A DNA stretch of 64,000 nt from Camarhynchus parvulus. Taxonomy: Eukaryota > Chordata > Aves > Passeriformes > Thraupidae. The notes under the pieces were generated by a model. It was not told the DNA's origin, ran no database searches, and worked only from the letters and a program-made list of their open reading frames with translations. The stretch covers positions 16,136,820 to 16,200,819 of the forward strand of contig NC_044582.1 of assembly GCF_901933205.1 (NCBI RefSeq), read 5' to 3'. Below are positions 47,874 through 60,000 of the stretch, piece by piece (within the stretch, counting starts at the first letter, position 1; each line of letters begins with the position of its first letter). The position numbers were made by a program, and so were the translations under genes.

Positions 47874-47893
47874 TCTTTCACCTAGGTGAAAGA
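47874..47893. promoter_or_regulatory. 20-bp perfect palindrome (TCACCT/AGGTGA inverted repeat)
   Basis: TCTTTCACCTAGGTGAAAGA is its own reverse complement over all 20 bases. The core CACCTAGGTG contains two abutting CACCT/AGGTG half-sites of the kind bound by ZEB and, in a related form, T-box factors (TTTCACACCTAGGTGTGAAA in the classical T-site). Function is not established by sequence. Confidence 0.4.
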
Positions 47894-50023
47894 AAATTAT
47901 CACTGGATACTAAGCTCTAAGGTTCAAGTGAGAGGAATAGATCATGAATTACAACAAGTATAGTAGAATAAATTATTTTGTTATGCCATTATTTTATATG
48001 TACACTTTATTCACAGATTTTTGCAGGTACCTATCCATGCAGAGACCTCAGACTTGTCTACAGAAAAGCCTCAGCTGCCTGCAGGGCAAGGAAGAAAAAA
48101 AAGAAAAGACATCCACAAAGTGCAGTCTTCTCTAACCAGAGTCAACCTGCCCCAAATGAGTCAATTTTATGTCTAGTCCTAATACGAGGCAATTTCTACC
48201 TAAAACAGCAATACATCTTCTGTACTTAGTCCCTGCGATGTTCTCCTGAGCAGGCACGGCCAAACAGGTCCTACTTTGCACTCTGGCAGCTGGTAGTGGG
48301 CCAAATCCTGTGCCCTGCTTCCCAAACAGAAATTTGGGAGTAATTCAGCTGGATTTAGGTGCCAGTGCTTCTGTGGCACAGAGGAGCCCACCCGCCCAGC
48401 GGGGCCAGGCCAAGCCTGGCAAAGGCAAGCGCCAAACCAGGCTGCTCAGCACTCGGACTGGAGCCATGGGCTGCTGAAAAACCAAACTGCTGCTTGCAGT
48501 TCTGAGGGAAAAAGGCCATCTCGGATACTATTCCCACTCCTGGATCCCCAGGCCCATTTTTGTGGGGTTAAATCATATTTTCCTGTTTTGAGAATGCTTC
48601 ATTTTCCCTTGTTGCTGTTTGAAAGACCTACAAAAACAAATGGGGAAAACAACTGACTAAACAGGAAACAGTGAAACTTACAACCCACAAAGTGCTGAGA
48701 AAAAGCACAAAGTAAACAGTTTTTTGGGTCATTTTTAATAATCTCAGCTAATGCCCTCCTGGTGAAATATGTTCAGGCAGAAATGTGATTTTTAGGCTGA
48801 TGATGTCTAACAAAACAGAACACCAAAGCAATTAACATTTCAGTAATCCTTGTGTCTCTGTTACTCTTCTTTTTTTTTGATGTGAAACTGTCATTTTTCT
48901 TACTGGCCCTGCAAATTCTGCATGAACAAGGCTCTTTAAATCCTCTCAGTGTTGTACAATGGTTTAAATTTCACTTCATGGCATGCCTTAAATTACCATT
49001 CACATCTTCATTTAATGCATCATTTTATAATGCCAGTGTTACTAGTTAATTTATATATACACAGCAGGATGTGTCAACATTCAGGTGAGTTATGAATATG
49101 ATTGTACAGGAGTTATGGAAGACATTTCAGCAAAATTATGGTTCCCTCTAAACATAAAAATATTAATAATGAATCAAACATCACAGGTAAACAACAAATT
49201 TTATATAATTGCTCCCCCCATGCTTCTAGATAAATAAATAAATAAGTATGGCATAATTTTTGCTGCGCATTCTATTTGATTGATCTTAATAAATTGCCAT
49301 CTCCTTTCCTAATAAACTGTAATCTCTTGTTTCCGCCACAAAGAAAAATTTATTAGCACACTCTTCTACCAGCAGGTCTGCATCACTCACAACACAGTGT
49401 GCAAATTGTTCCACGTATACTTGGGCATTATTCATAATTTATTTTTCTGCCCCAAAGTACACAATATATTTAGAGGTAACCACCACTAACTGTTCTCAGT
49501 TACTTTCCTTAATTATGTGAGATGACATTTATGTCACGTACAGTAGAGGAAATGCTGCAGTTTCCACTAAAACTCCATTTTTTTTTTTTTGCCATGGGTT
49601 GAAACACAGTGTTCACACAGAGAAAACCTTCTTAGGACAGGAAAGACTGGAGGTGGTATCTGGTAGGAGATGGGAACACCTCCACTTGAAAAGAACAAGC
49701 CCTGTCTACCAAAATAACCCACTGGGCATGACAACAGCGATGGCTCCGAGAGGAAAAGTAGGTGTTTTGTCGTGATGTTAAAGTTGCCATGGTAAGAAAA
49801 AAAACCACAGAATGAAACATCAACAAAACAAATGTCAATCAAACACATTTTTGCCTGTTAAGTATTAACCAGTGAACTCCTGGCCACCCCAGATCATCTC
49901 CTGCCCGGTGTCCCAGTGCAGGCGGGCGGGTGCAGGGCTGGAGCCAGCCCAGGGTCCACAGCTGGGTGTTTTGGGGTGGATCAGCCCAGTTTGGGGCTGG
50001 TGAGGAATGCACTGCTGGAAGCA

Positions 50024-50037
50024 CTGCCCTCTCCTGG
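50024..50037 (-). promoter_or_regulatory. Candidate CTCF binding site, reverse
   Basis: The minus strand reads CCAGGAGAGGGCAG, which fits the CTCF core CCASYAGRKGGCRS with one mismatch. The orientation is opposite to the site at 1464. Confidence 0.4.
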
Positions 50038-50817
50038 TAATCTGCCTCTCTCATCAGGATACTGAATGCTTAACCTCACTCACAAAGGATCCTCTTTAAA
50101 AACCCAGGTCTGCTTCCACAACAACCCAACCTACACACACGAATGTATCACCAGAGATATAAATTACAATAAAACTGATTAACTATGGGTCCCTTTAGGT
50201 AGTAACACCTATCAAACCACTGTGCTCACAGTCTAGGAGTGCTGAGTTCTGTATTCTGGTACTCCTGTGAGAACACCCTCTATCACCACTGGGCATTGTC
50301 ATTTTTCACTCACTCTGCTGGGAACATGTATCAGAGTATTTTCAATATATTTCAATAAAACACCTTCTTAGCAGTAATGGGCCACTGTTCCCATTTCAGT
50401 GGTCCCTAAGGTTTCATGATACAGTTTATTTAGCTGGCTCACAGCTCCAAGTTTTCTTCCAATATTCAAAAGCTATTTTTATTTTTTTTAAAGAAGGCAG
50501 CCAAGGGAAAAGCTTTTTCTCTTCTTTAAAAAGCAGAACAGTTAAGTTGATACATGCAACAAAACAACCCAAATTATTTCCTTAAGAGGTGTTTAGTCAA
50601 CAGCCCTCGTGGTTAGATAGGAGTGCAGAGAAAAGCTGTGACACTGCTGGTGCTACACAGGGATGGAGTTTGGAAGCAGCACTGGGATCTCTGCTCCTGC
50701 TAGAAAAAGCACTGTGACTCCAGGAATCAAATGCATATGGAAAAAGAGCTTTTTAGGAAGCAGGGCTTGGTGAGGACGTGTCCTCATGACCACCACCCTG
50801 TGATGCCACAGTGTGCT

Positions 50818-50842
50818 TCTCCTCCTCCTCCTCCTCCTCCTC
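50818..50842. repeat. (TCC)8 microsatellite
   Basis: About eight TCC units in a GC-rich intronic patch. Confidence 0.8.
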
Positions 50843-53023
50843 GCTGTCTCTGGGTCAGAAGCAGCCCCTCACTAAGCCCGGCAGGATGGGGAACGGGAGG
50901 GGAGGAGGAGGTGTTGTTGTTTTGGGAAAACAACAGCGCAGGGCAGGAGAAGCCCCAGCCTCAGCACAGCCATCCCCTGGCCTTTGGCCATGTCAGTCAT
51001 TTTGATGGCGCACATCTGGTTTCACATGGGCGAGACACAGGCAGCCGTGCTGGCTAAGCAAACAGCCCGGCCACAGGACTTTGCTCCCGATCCCTTGGGG
51101 TCATCCCACCGGCTCAGAGGCCTTTGTGCATCACTAAGCAGGGCTCACTGCGTGCTCTGAGCTTTTCCTTTGTACTTCACTCCAGCCCTTCACAGCGCAG
51201 TGCCACAATCTATCCCTTCATTCCGAATAAACTGGCCCAAACTCAAGGACAGGGTTCTCCCTCCTGCTTCCCTTCTCCAGGCAAATGCAGCTCCTGTCTG
51301 TGAGCAAGGGTTACGACCCATCAAAATTTCCTATCCAAATCCAGCTGCTGCTTATTCTGATCCTTTCCCCTCCCCGACCCTGAGCCACAAGAAAAGGGAG
51401 GATGCTGAGAGGCAGCAGGTCTTGGAGCTGGAGAGGATGTGGTGTGGCAGCCAGGACCTGCTCCTTTGCTGCACCCATCACAGCAAAAGATAAACAAGTA
51501 ATTAAAATAATTTTTCTGTGGTGCCTTAAAGACAAAAAAATTGCCTTCCTGTAGCAAGAGAAATCCCTCCAATGGGTCTAAAGATTTTGGGTTGGAAAAG
51601 CACAAACTCACTGCAAAGTGTGTAACAGGAGAGGAATACTACAAAAATTTATCTCTGGAAGGAGAAAAAAATTCTCTGCCCTCAAACTCATCAGCTTCTG
51701 GGGTGGAGGGTGGCAGCAACTTCACCACACAGAGCCCTGAAGGAATTCAGGACACCTGAGGCACCAAATCCTTCACTCGACTGAAATTGCAGGGTGATTA
51801 ACCAGAGAGAATGTAACTATCCAAACTGTAATTTGGCCAGCACAATGGATTTAACACCCCTATTCTTGGGAGGAAAAAAAAATGTACTGTATTTGAAGTT
51901 CAAAATCTAATTAACTATTTGAGAAAAAGAATTCTGTTTTTAAAAGAAAATTCCTAACAATATAAAGAGAATTAGTGCCAAAGTTTTTGAAGAACTGCAT
52001 AAAATGGTATGAAAAACGTATGATACTGTAATAATAGGAATGACTGGATTTGCTCAAATGTTCCTTATACCTTATAATACAAGAATAAAATACAGTGTAA
52101 ATCCTTCTATCTACGTAGTTCCCTGTACAGAAAAATCTCTCCTTTAATAGGTTTACACCTTTAACATGTATTAGTTTGCAAAAGTCCTAGGGTATAATTA
52201 CACATCTTGGCTTGGCATATTAATAGCTGTTCCCTTCATTTACTGATTTCTTTTACTGGTCAATTTGCTGTTTTACTACATTGCTCTTACAGCTTGGCTT
52301 CCCCCCTGTGCTGGGAAGGGCAGAGGGGCTGAGCTGGCCACGGGCTGTGTGTGCTGCCTCGGGGAGGTGGCTTTTGATACCTCGAACCTGGCCATCTGCA
52401 CGAATGATGCTCGTCTGGGATGTGGCATTTGCATCCAAGTTTGCCAGCAAGCTGCAGGTCACAGGCAGAAGCAAGCAGAGCTGCCCTCACTTCCAGGAAA
52501 ATCTGTGCGGAAATACACTCCACAGGCCCTGGAGAGAACGAGCCAAGCAGGGCTTCTCCAGGGCTTGGTGGCACCTTGCTGGTGTCCCTCCCCCAGAGCA
52601 CCTGCTGCTGCCCAGGCTCCTGACCCTGCATCCCTCCCCAGGGCATTTCCTCCCAAATCCTCTCTGCCACCTTGCATCCCTCAACTCTTTCCTTGCTCCA
52701 GGCTTTTGCTGCTGTCCCAGGTTTTGCTCTTTGCTCCACTGGAGCTCCATCCCTACTGCTCCTCCTCACCTTCCTCCCCAGGACTTGAGAGACCTGGAGA
52801 GATGCTCACCTGGGACAGGATGCTCACCTTGCTCCATCACACACCTGGGAAAGGACCATTTTCCCTCTGATGGACAAGGGACACACCTAATGATCTGTGC
52901 TACCAGTCTCCACAGGCTGCCTTTGCATCTCTCAGCTCCAGACTCACAGCAAAGTTCACATTTGCTAAGCCTCTGTCCAGTTTCTACAGGTTTTTCGACA
53001 GTTTAAGGGTTTTCTTGTGTTAT

Positions 53024-53150
53024 AGAGGAGCCATTCACTTAATGGCTTCTCAGCACTGCCATTATAAACCAGAACTTTTCAGGTGTTTATTACTCAGCTT
53101 TAAAAATTGGCTCTATGCTGAAATTTGGCAAACGAAGTGTCAGCCTAGGA
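53024..53150 (+). repeat. Unidentified hairpin repeat, copy 2
   Basis: CCATTATAAACC, TTTTCAGGTGTTTATTACTC, AGCTTTAAAAATTGGCTCTA and GCTGAAATTTGGCA align block by block and in the same order with copy 1 near 32.1 kb. The stem is degraded here (ATAAACC against GGTGTTTAT). This shows the two are copies of one old repeat, not a local coincidence. The ends are approximate. Confidence 0.6.
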
Positions 53151-54580
53151 GAAAATTTTATTTTTTGCCAATTTTATACTCTAAAAAAAAAAATGACCCC
53201 ACTTTGGCCTCCATAAAAACGCAGCTTTTGCTGCCTCAATGACACTGGTGAAGTAACAAGTCAATATTGTAATAGTGCCAGTAGAACTGAGTGATTTAAT
53301 GCCTAAAATTGCTTTGAAGGTGAAGAGTGCTATTGAGCAGCTAATTATTAACTATTATTACTGATCCTGCCGCACAACAAAGATGCAAACAGGAAACAGA
53401 GGGAATATGAGACATCACTGAGAAAACAAGGCAGGATGGGAATTAGGGTCCAGTGCTGAACACGGAGGAGCTGCAAAACAAGAGTCAGGACTCTTGGCAG
53501 GGTGGGATCCTCCAGCCGATGCAAGAAGAATGAACTGACATGGAAATATTATTTTTCGTTTTCCAGGACAGTATTTCAAACACAAATAAAATACAAATGA
53601 CACAGTGTAGCTTGCTCCATGCCAAAGCTAGCAATGGTGCGGGATCAAAATCAGCTCTAAACCAAGCTGAACTGAGGTCAGTGGGAACCTCATTGCTCAG
53701 CTGAAGCCAAGAGAAACTTTGCCATTTAATCCAATGTGTAGAAGACAGAGCCCTGAAGGTGCTGAGGACAGGTGACCTTACCTCAGCTGCCCAGCAGTCA
53801 GATATCCACACCAAAATAGGCTGGGAATTTCAAAGATCCCAAAAGACTTACATCCTCTGAATTTTCAGGATTCTTTCAAATCCTGTATGCACAGGAATAG
53901 CAGCATTTGAATCACACACCCCAAAATCTGACCTAGGCTGATCCGACTTGGCTGTGTGGAGGGAAATGTAAGTGATCTTCACTCTGAACATGTCCAGCCA
54001 CTCACTCCACTGTGTCACCTTCTGAGGGGACTGTGGTTCTGTAGCAGAAAGGTGACAGAGTGAGCGTTTGTGCTTTGAGGGAAGAGTGAGGACCAGGAGC
54101 TGAGTGAGGCCAGGGCACGCTGCCATTTGGAATGTGCTGTACCAAAGCAGCCATGAAAAGTCACCGGGGCTGCTTTCAAACACAGTAACAAAGAAAAAAA
54201 ACCAACCAATTTATCTTTCTGGAAACTTTCTGCTTGTCTAAGTGGCAGCTATTTAAATACAATTAACAAGCAAATGATTTTAAAATTACAATACATTTAG
54301 TAAGGCAGCATCACAAACAATTTGCATCTCATTAAAGTGTTTGAAGCTGCAGAATCAACCTCCCAAAAGGGCTGCACATCAAGTGGGAAACACAGTCACA
54401 GTCAAGAGCTTCTGCACTGTCCTGTGACACTGGACACACAGTGGGAGGACAGCAGAGGGGGGGCTCAGTGTCCAGCTGAGCCCCTGGCTGGGCCACCCCC
54501 GTGGGGAGCTCTGGCCACGGCTCTCAGCACAAGGACGGATGCCACAAGCCACAGCCTTGCTGGAAGTGGGTGTAAAACGA

Positions 54581-54627
54581 GGAAGGAAGGAAGGAAGAGG
54601 GTGTGTGTGTCTGTGTGTGTGCATGTG
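54581..54627. repeat. (GGAA)n / (GT)n compound microsatellite
   Basis: Four GGAA units, then GAGG, then interrupted GT runs ending GTGCATGTG. Confidence 0.8.
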
Positions 54628-57600
54628 GGATGGGCACTTTTTAATATACATTCACGAACAAAGAGTTTAAAGGGATTTCAAGCTACTTACTCAGCTATAT
54701 ATATATAATTAAAAGTTTATAGATTACCCCAGCGCAGCCTTCTGAGATTACTGCCAGGTTTGGACACACATTAATTCCCAGGAACCTCCTGCAGAACAAT
54801 CCCATACCGATGTGTGCAGCAGGAAAAGCCTCAAAGAAGTAACAGTTTTAAATGCTTCCAATTCACTTTCAACTGTGATTTACTGTGGTGGCTCCATTTA
54901 ACCCAGAGGATTCAGGAGCACTTCCCAGATCACAGACCGTCTCCCCCATGCCTTTGGCTTCCTTTAGAAAGCCAGGCTGATGTGCCAAGCCCTGCTGGAT
55001 CCATCCTAGGATACAGGTTTTGCTAAGCACAGCTCCAAATGGGTACCTGTGTGGATCAGGGCTGCTGGTTTTGCTGTCAGTGCAGCTCCTGCCATACAAG
55101 ACCCTTCTGTTCTAGGCCACGGAGAGGAGTGACCTGGCAGGAGGCTGGTGGGAAACTATTGCTGATGGGTGGGAAGGAATATACATAAGATCTCTACAGG
55201 TGATACATGAACTAATTCCTAGATGAATGAGGAATGCATCCTTAATTTCACTTATCAGGAGACTTGAAGGTGAGGATGTCCCTGAACAAGTCACTTCTCA
55301 CCATCACTCTCAAAGCTGACACTGCCAGCACTGACCTACACTCCAACCAGACCTTTAACCCAAAAACTTGTTCCAAAGCACTGCGGGAACCGAAAAGGCA
55401 CACACAATACCTTCCCTAGAGTTCAGCCCAAGTTCTGAAACAACCTTTCACTTGCTGTGCCTCTGACACCACAGGCTGTGGGGCTGCACATGACAATTGC
55501 CGAACACTGCACAGCACAGTTACACACAGCGCTGGCAGCGGAGAGCGAGACAAGAGTTTACAATTGAATCTGCAGAGGAAATTCGGGAAAGTTGAATTAT
55601 CCATCTGGAAGCTGGCCAAGGGCTGGGACTACTCCCAGAAGAAGCGATGGGTTTTGCTCTTGCTTTGAAAGGCAGTGCCTCTGAGCTGCCCGTGGCTCTC
55701 GCTCGCTGCTCCTGCAAGAGCAGGGCCAGCACATCATCTGTGCTCCTCCTGGCTTTCCTGGGATCCAGGGATCTTGTCCTGCTGCTGAGAGACCCATCAG
55801 TGGTGACAAGGGGCTGAGGGCACTGATACCCTGCAGTGCCTCTGCAAGGGGTGTGGCAGCTTGAGTTTGGGAAGCCCAATAAAAAGTGAGATGGAAAAAG
55901 GAACTAGTAACAAAAACTACAGGCAAAAGCAAACCAGTCGTCATCAGGTGCATTCACTGCTCTGGGCACTGCACACCAGAGAAGCTCCAGAGCCCTTTGG
56001 GTGGTTCTCAGGTCTCTCCATCCCTGGTGTCGTCACAACCAGTGTGTGTCACCCCAAAACTTCCTGCCCAGAGATGCCACCAACTATTGACACAGGCCTT
56101 GTGCGCTTCTTTTTCAGACCTGTGGTTTTGTAGTTTGTCAAAACAGGATACTATTTAAATGTACAAAGTTATGATTTAAACAAAGGTGAAATAGTTACTG
56201 TTGTTTTAGCAACCAGACATCAGGCTCTGCTCAAGCACACACTTTTTTTTTTTTTTTTAAAAGCCCTCAGTCCGCTTTGCCAGCACGCTCTCCCTGCAAA
56301 CCTGGATGCGAAGACAACTGTCTAAGCAAAACAACACTCACTTTCTATGAATTACTGAACATGTGTAATTCATTTATCTGTAATATTGTGCTAAACTCAG
56401 CTCCAATTAAACAAACGAAAACACCTGCTTAGCACACATAGATCTTTCCATACCTCAGGGGAAGACACATCAGTGTGCTCTGTAGTACAATCTGGCTCAG
56501 AAGCCTACACTAACAATGCAAATCTGGGATTTTTCTTTTTTTTCTTAAATGCACATAGGCAAGGAGATTAAAAAAAATCAGATGGAGATTCTGGGGATGG
56601 AGTATTTGTGTTTGGTATTTTTATCTATAGCACGTGCAGTTCTGTGATATTTAAGTGCTCACTGGGGGCTTCTCATGGGCAGCTGCACCTGAGGGCATGC
56701 AGCACTCCAGGGAAAAAAGTGGGATAATGAAAACTTTAAAACACACTTAACTGGCCCCAGATATTATGATACTGTAAAACTACCAAAGAGACCTCGCGTT
56801 GACAAATTTATTGAGCTGGGGAGAAGTTTCCTTTTCTTGCTTTGCTTCTGGACCACAGGCATCCAGCAGCTCCACGGGACTTCTCTGTTGTCCCCCCACA
56901 TTAATGGGTCAGAAGCACAGGGACACACAGTGAAAATAGCAGTGACACACTGAACAGGGACGCCCCAACATGGGGGCTGAGACCACCCCTGGCACCCCAG
57001 GTGTCCCAGCAGCAGAAATGAGACACAGCCTTATCTCACACACGTTTTGGACCAACAGAGGGGTGTCCCTTTGGGGTGCCTTGGAAAGAGCGGTGCCAGG
57101 GTTGGTTTGGGAGCCTGGGTGCAGCAGCTGCCATCAGCAGAGCCTGCAGCCTGCCAGATCCCCTACACTTAACTCATTTCCTATTCTTTACTCACTGCCT
57201 GCAGACAATAGGCTGTCAATCAGATCCCCACCAGAACATTTACAATTATCTTCCCTCTCCCGCACCTCAGCATGGCCCCGTGAGCGGCTCCATCCCAAAC
57301 TGTTCACACACGAGCCATTGGCAACTCCTCTGTCGCCAAAACTGCCCTGACTCCAGAGGCGGGTTAGGAAATTGAATTTCCTCGTGTTTTCAAATAAAAG
57401 TACTGCGGTGGCAAAGCACAGAAGCAAAAGAGCAGGCTTCCTACAGGTGTGAGGCAAAAGCAGCGAGGAATGGAAAACCTGCCCCAGTAATTATTACAGC
57501 ATTCTGGGCAAGGACGAAGGCTGTTTTCTGCCTTTTTTTCTTTCTTTTTTTTTAAGCAAAATCAAAGTTACAAACTGAAAGGGTTTTTTAAAATTATTTT

Positions 57601-59860
57601 TGTTTTGTTTCTCTTCCCCTTTTTTTATTTAGGACAGGGTGGTCCTCTCTGCTCACTCCTGCAGAATTAGCAACAAACCACCACCACAATTGTGCAGCTG
57701 GCCTTGTGACCATTGCTGAGTTCTCCCAGAAGAAATTGGTTTGTTTTTCCTCTGGGTAGACACAGCTGAGTGAAGGACTCAAAATGAGCACACTCCAAGT
57801 AAAAAATAACAGTGATGCAAGTCATAACCATACCTTCCCCTTGTAGTGGCAGTTGCTGACAATGTGATTTAAAAATATCTGAACTATGTTCTGCATGATG
57901 TTAATGCTCCTATTCCAGAGAGAAATCCCCAATACCTTCGGGGCACTTTCCAAACACTGAAGCCTGAGAAACTGTCCAGGATGGGCCCACTCCTAAGAGC
58001 ACTGAAATCATTGCCATTGCTAAATTAGGAGAAAATCCGTACAGTCATCATTCACTGCACTGTGACTTCACTGATTTTCTGCTCCACTGTCTGCTCAAGG
58101 GTCAGCATGGTTAACAGAGAGGAGATATTCCCTCTCCTATTAATTGATCTGGACACATCTTTGATGGCTGTCAAACAGAAAGGTAACTAGTGACATCATG
58201 GCTTTTTTTTTTCCCCCTTTTACTTTTTAACTCTTGCACAGAAAATTTCTATAACCTTTTCTGATGAAAAATAACCTGTGTGATATTTCCCCTCTCCTTT
58301 AAAATGTTTATCCTGCTCCGAATCTGCAAAGTGTGATATCATCAAGGAAGGTCAAGCTTCACAGGAGCTAATGGCTCTGCTGTGTGCTCCCACCACTTTG
58401 AAAAGACGAACAATAGTCCCTCAAGTGCTGCTGCCAGTGGCACAGCAGCAATTCACCATGGAGGGTGAGAAATCTGAAATTAAAATAAACTGCTTAAAAC
58501 CTGCAGATAGAGACGGGGGATGCAGGAGAGAGAATAAAACGGGACAATCTCTGAACCCAATCAACAAAGCGCTCATTGTTCCAGTTTAAGACAAGTAACA
58601 CAGCAATAAATATTGAGCCAAGGAAGTTAACCTGTATCCATAGCCTTTGAATAAACACCAAAGCTGAAAGTAAAATCCATGCCAGGCCTTTGGCTCTTGC
58701 CAACTCGTGCTTTACTCCATCTTGCTTGGCTTTGTTTTTTTTTTTGGGGATTTTCTTTGCCTTCTCTCCTGTTATTCATACCTTCCTGTAGGAACTCCTT
58801 ATCACACAGCAAAAGGACAAACAGAAGGAACTGCCAGTGCACAAATAAACTCAGTTGTGTTCTGTAAATCTACCTGGCTGCAGGTAACTGGGAAGAAAAG
58901 GGCTGGGAAATCCAGGGGTTCATAGCCCCTGTGAAGCCAGGGAAGTCCCCAGCTCCTTCCCACGCCCCTTCTCCCCACCGTGACCTGATGCAATCCTGCA
59001 GACCTCTCTAACCACCCAAATCCAGCCCAGTGTTTACCCTGCAGGGTAGCAAAGGCAGCATGAGGCATCTCTGCAAGACACAGGCACGTTCATCTCTCTT
59101 ACAGAAGTTTGAGCATTCAGCTCTTGATCTGAGTACAAATAAATGTCCTGGTTAGTTCTCATTTTTCCTCAAGTGGTTTATCCACTACTGTGCCAACACC
59201 TCAGCCAGTAATACAGGTTTTCACAGCAAGTATTAATTCTGGCTTCACTTTTAAATCACATTTTCTTCATTTGAGCATATTATATTCCACAGAACCAGGC
59301 GTGAGCATCATGCAAAAGGCATTCTGGTCCACGGTTGTGAATACAGCTGTGTAGGCAGAGGAATATTTGTTTTCCAAGTAATTTGTGCACATTCACAAAA
59401 TTACAGCTGTCTGCAGTTCTCCCGAAATATCTGTCCTGATGTTTACAAGCCATAAAATATAATCTGCCTTTTCTACAGTTCCAACCAGTAAAATTGGTAA
59501 TTTATATATTTATATGTACATCATTATTTTTCTTACAGATTGGCTACTCCCAATTACATACTGCCTATGGTTTTTTTTCCCAATGAAAGATGGGAAATGT
59601 TTCACAAGAATTTCTGATTTTTGCCTTTTGCACGACAAGACTCCAATTCCTTTCAGTTCTATTCCTACCTGTCTGAATGCACAAAACACCAGTCCCTAGG
59701 ACAGCAAAGTCCTTGGGATAAAATTTTCCGAGCAAATGTGGAAATGTGCATTGCACCTGCTCAACTGACACTGCTCAAAGTCCAGCAGGCGAACCACAAG
59801 TAACTCTTTTACCCACAGTTTTGATCAGCAACTTAATGCACAAAACCAAAAAAAAATCAT

Positions 59861-60000
59861 CAGAGAATCACAGAATGGTTTGGGTTGCAAGGGACCTTAC
59901 AGTCCATCCAGTTACAAGCCCCCTACCATGGGCAGAGACACCTTCCACTAGACCAGCTTGCTCCAAACCCCATCCAACCTGGCCTTGAACTTCTAGGGAC
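59861..60000 (-). mobile_element. CR1 LINE 3' fragment, 5'-truncated
   Basis: The plus strand carries the complement of a CR1 3' end. It contains AATCACAGAATGGTTTGGGT (complement of the ATTCTGTG tail), AAGGGACCTTACAGTCCATC, ACCATGGGCAGAGACACCTT, CCACTAGACCAGCTTGCTCC and CCCATCCAACCTGGCCTTGA. This is the typical bird CR1 tail, so the element's sense strand is minus and its 3' end is at 59861. About 140 bases remain, as usual for CR1, with no coding capacity. It is the clearest mobile element in the window and the main sign of an avian genome. Confidence 0.92.

Noticed and set aside
52265..53006. Frames of 160-241 codons on both strands, one with several Cys residues
   Set aside because: Open in two plus frames and one minus frame, with no domain match and Pro/Ser-rich tails. 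It reads as a moderately GC-rich intronic block.
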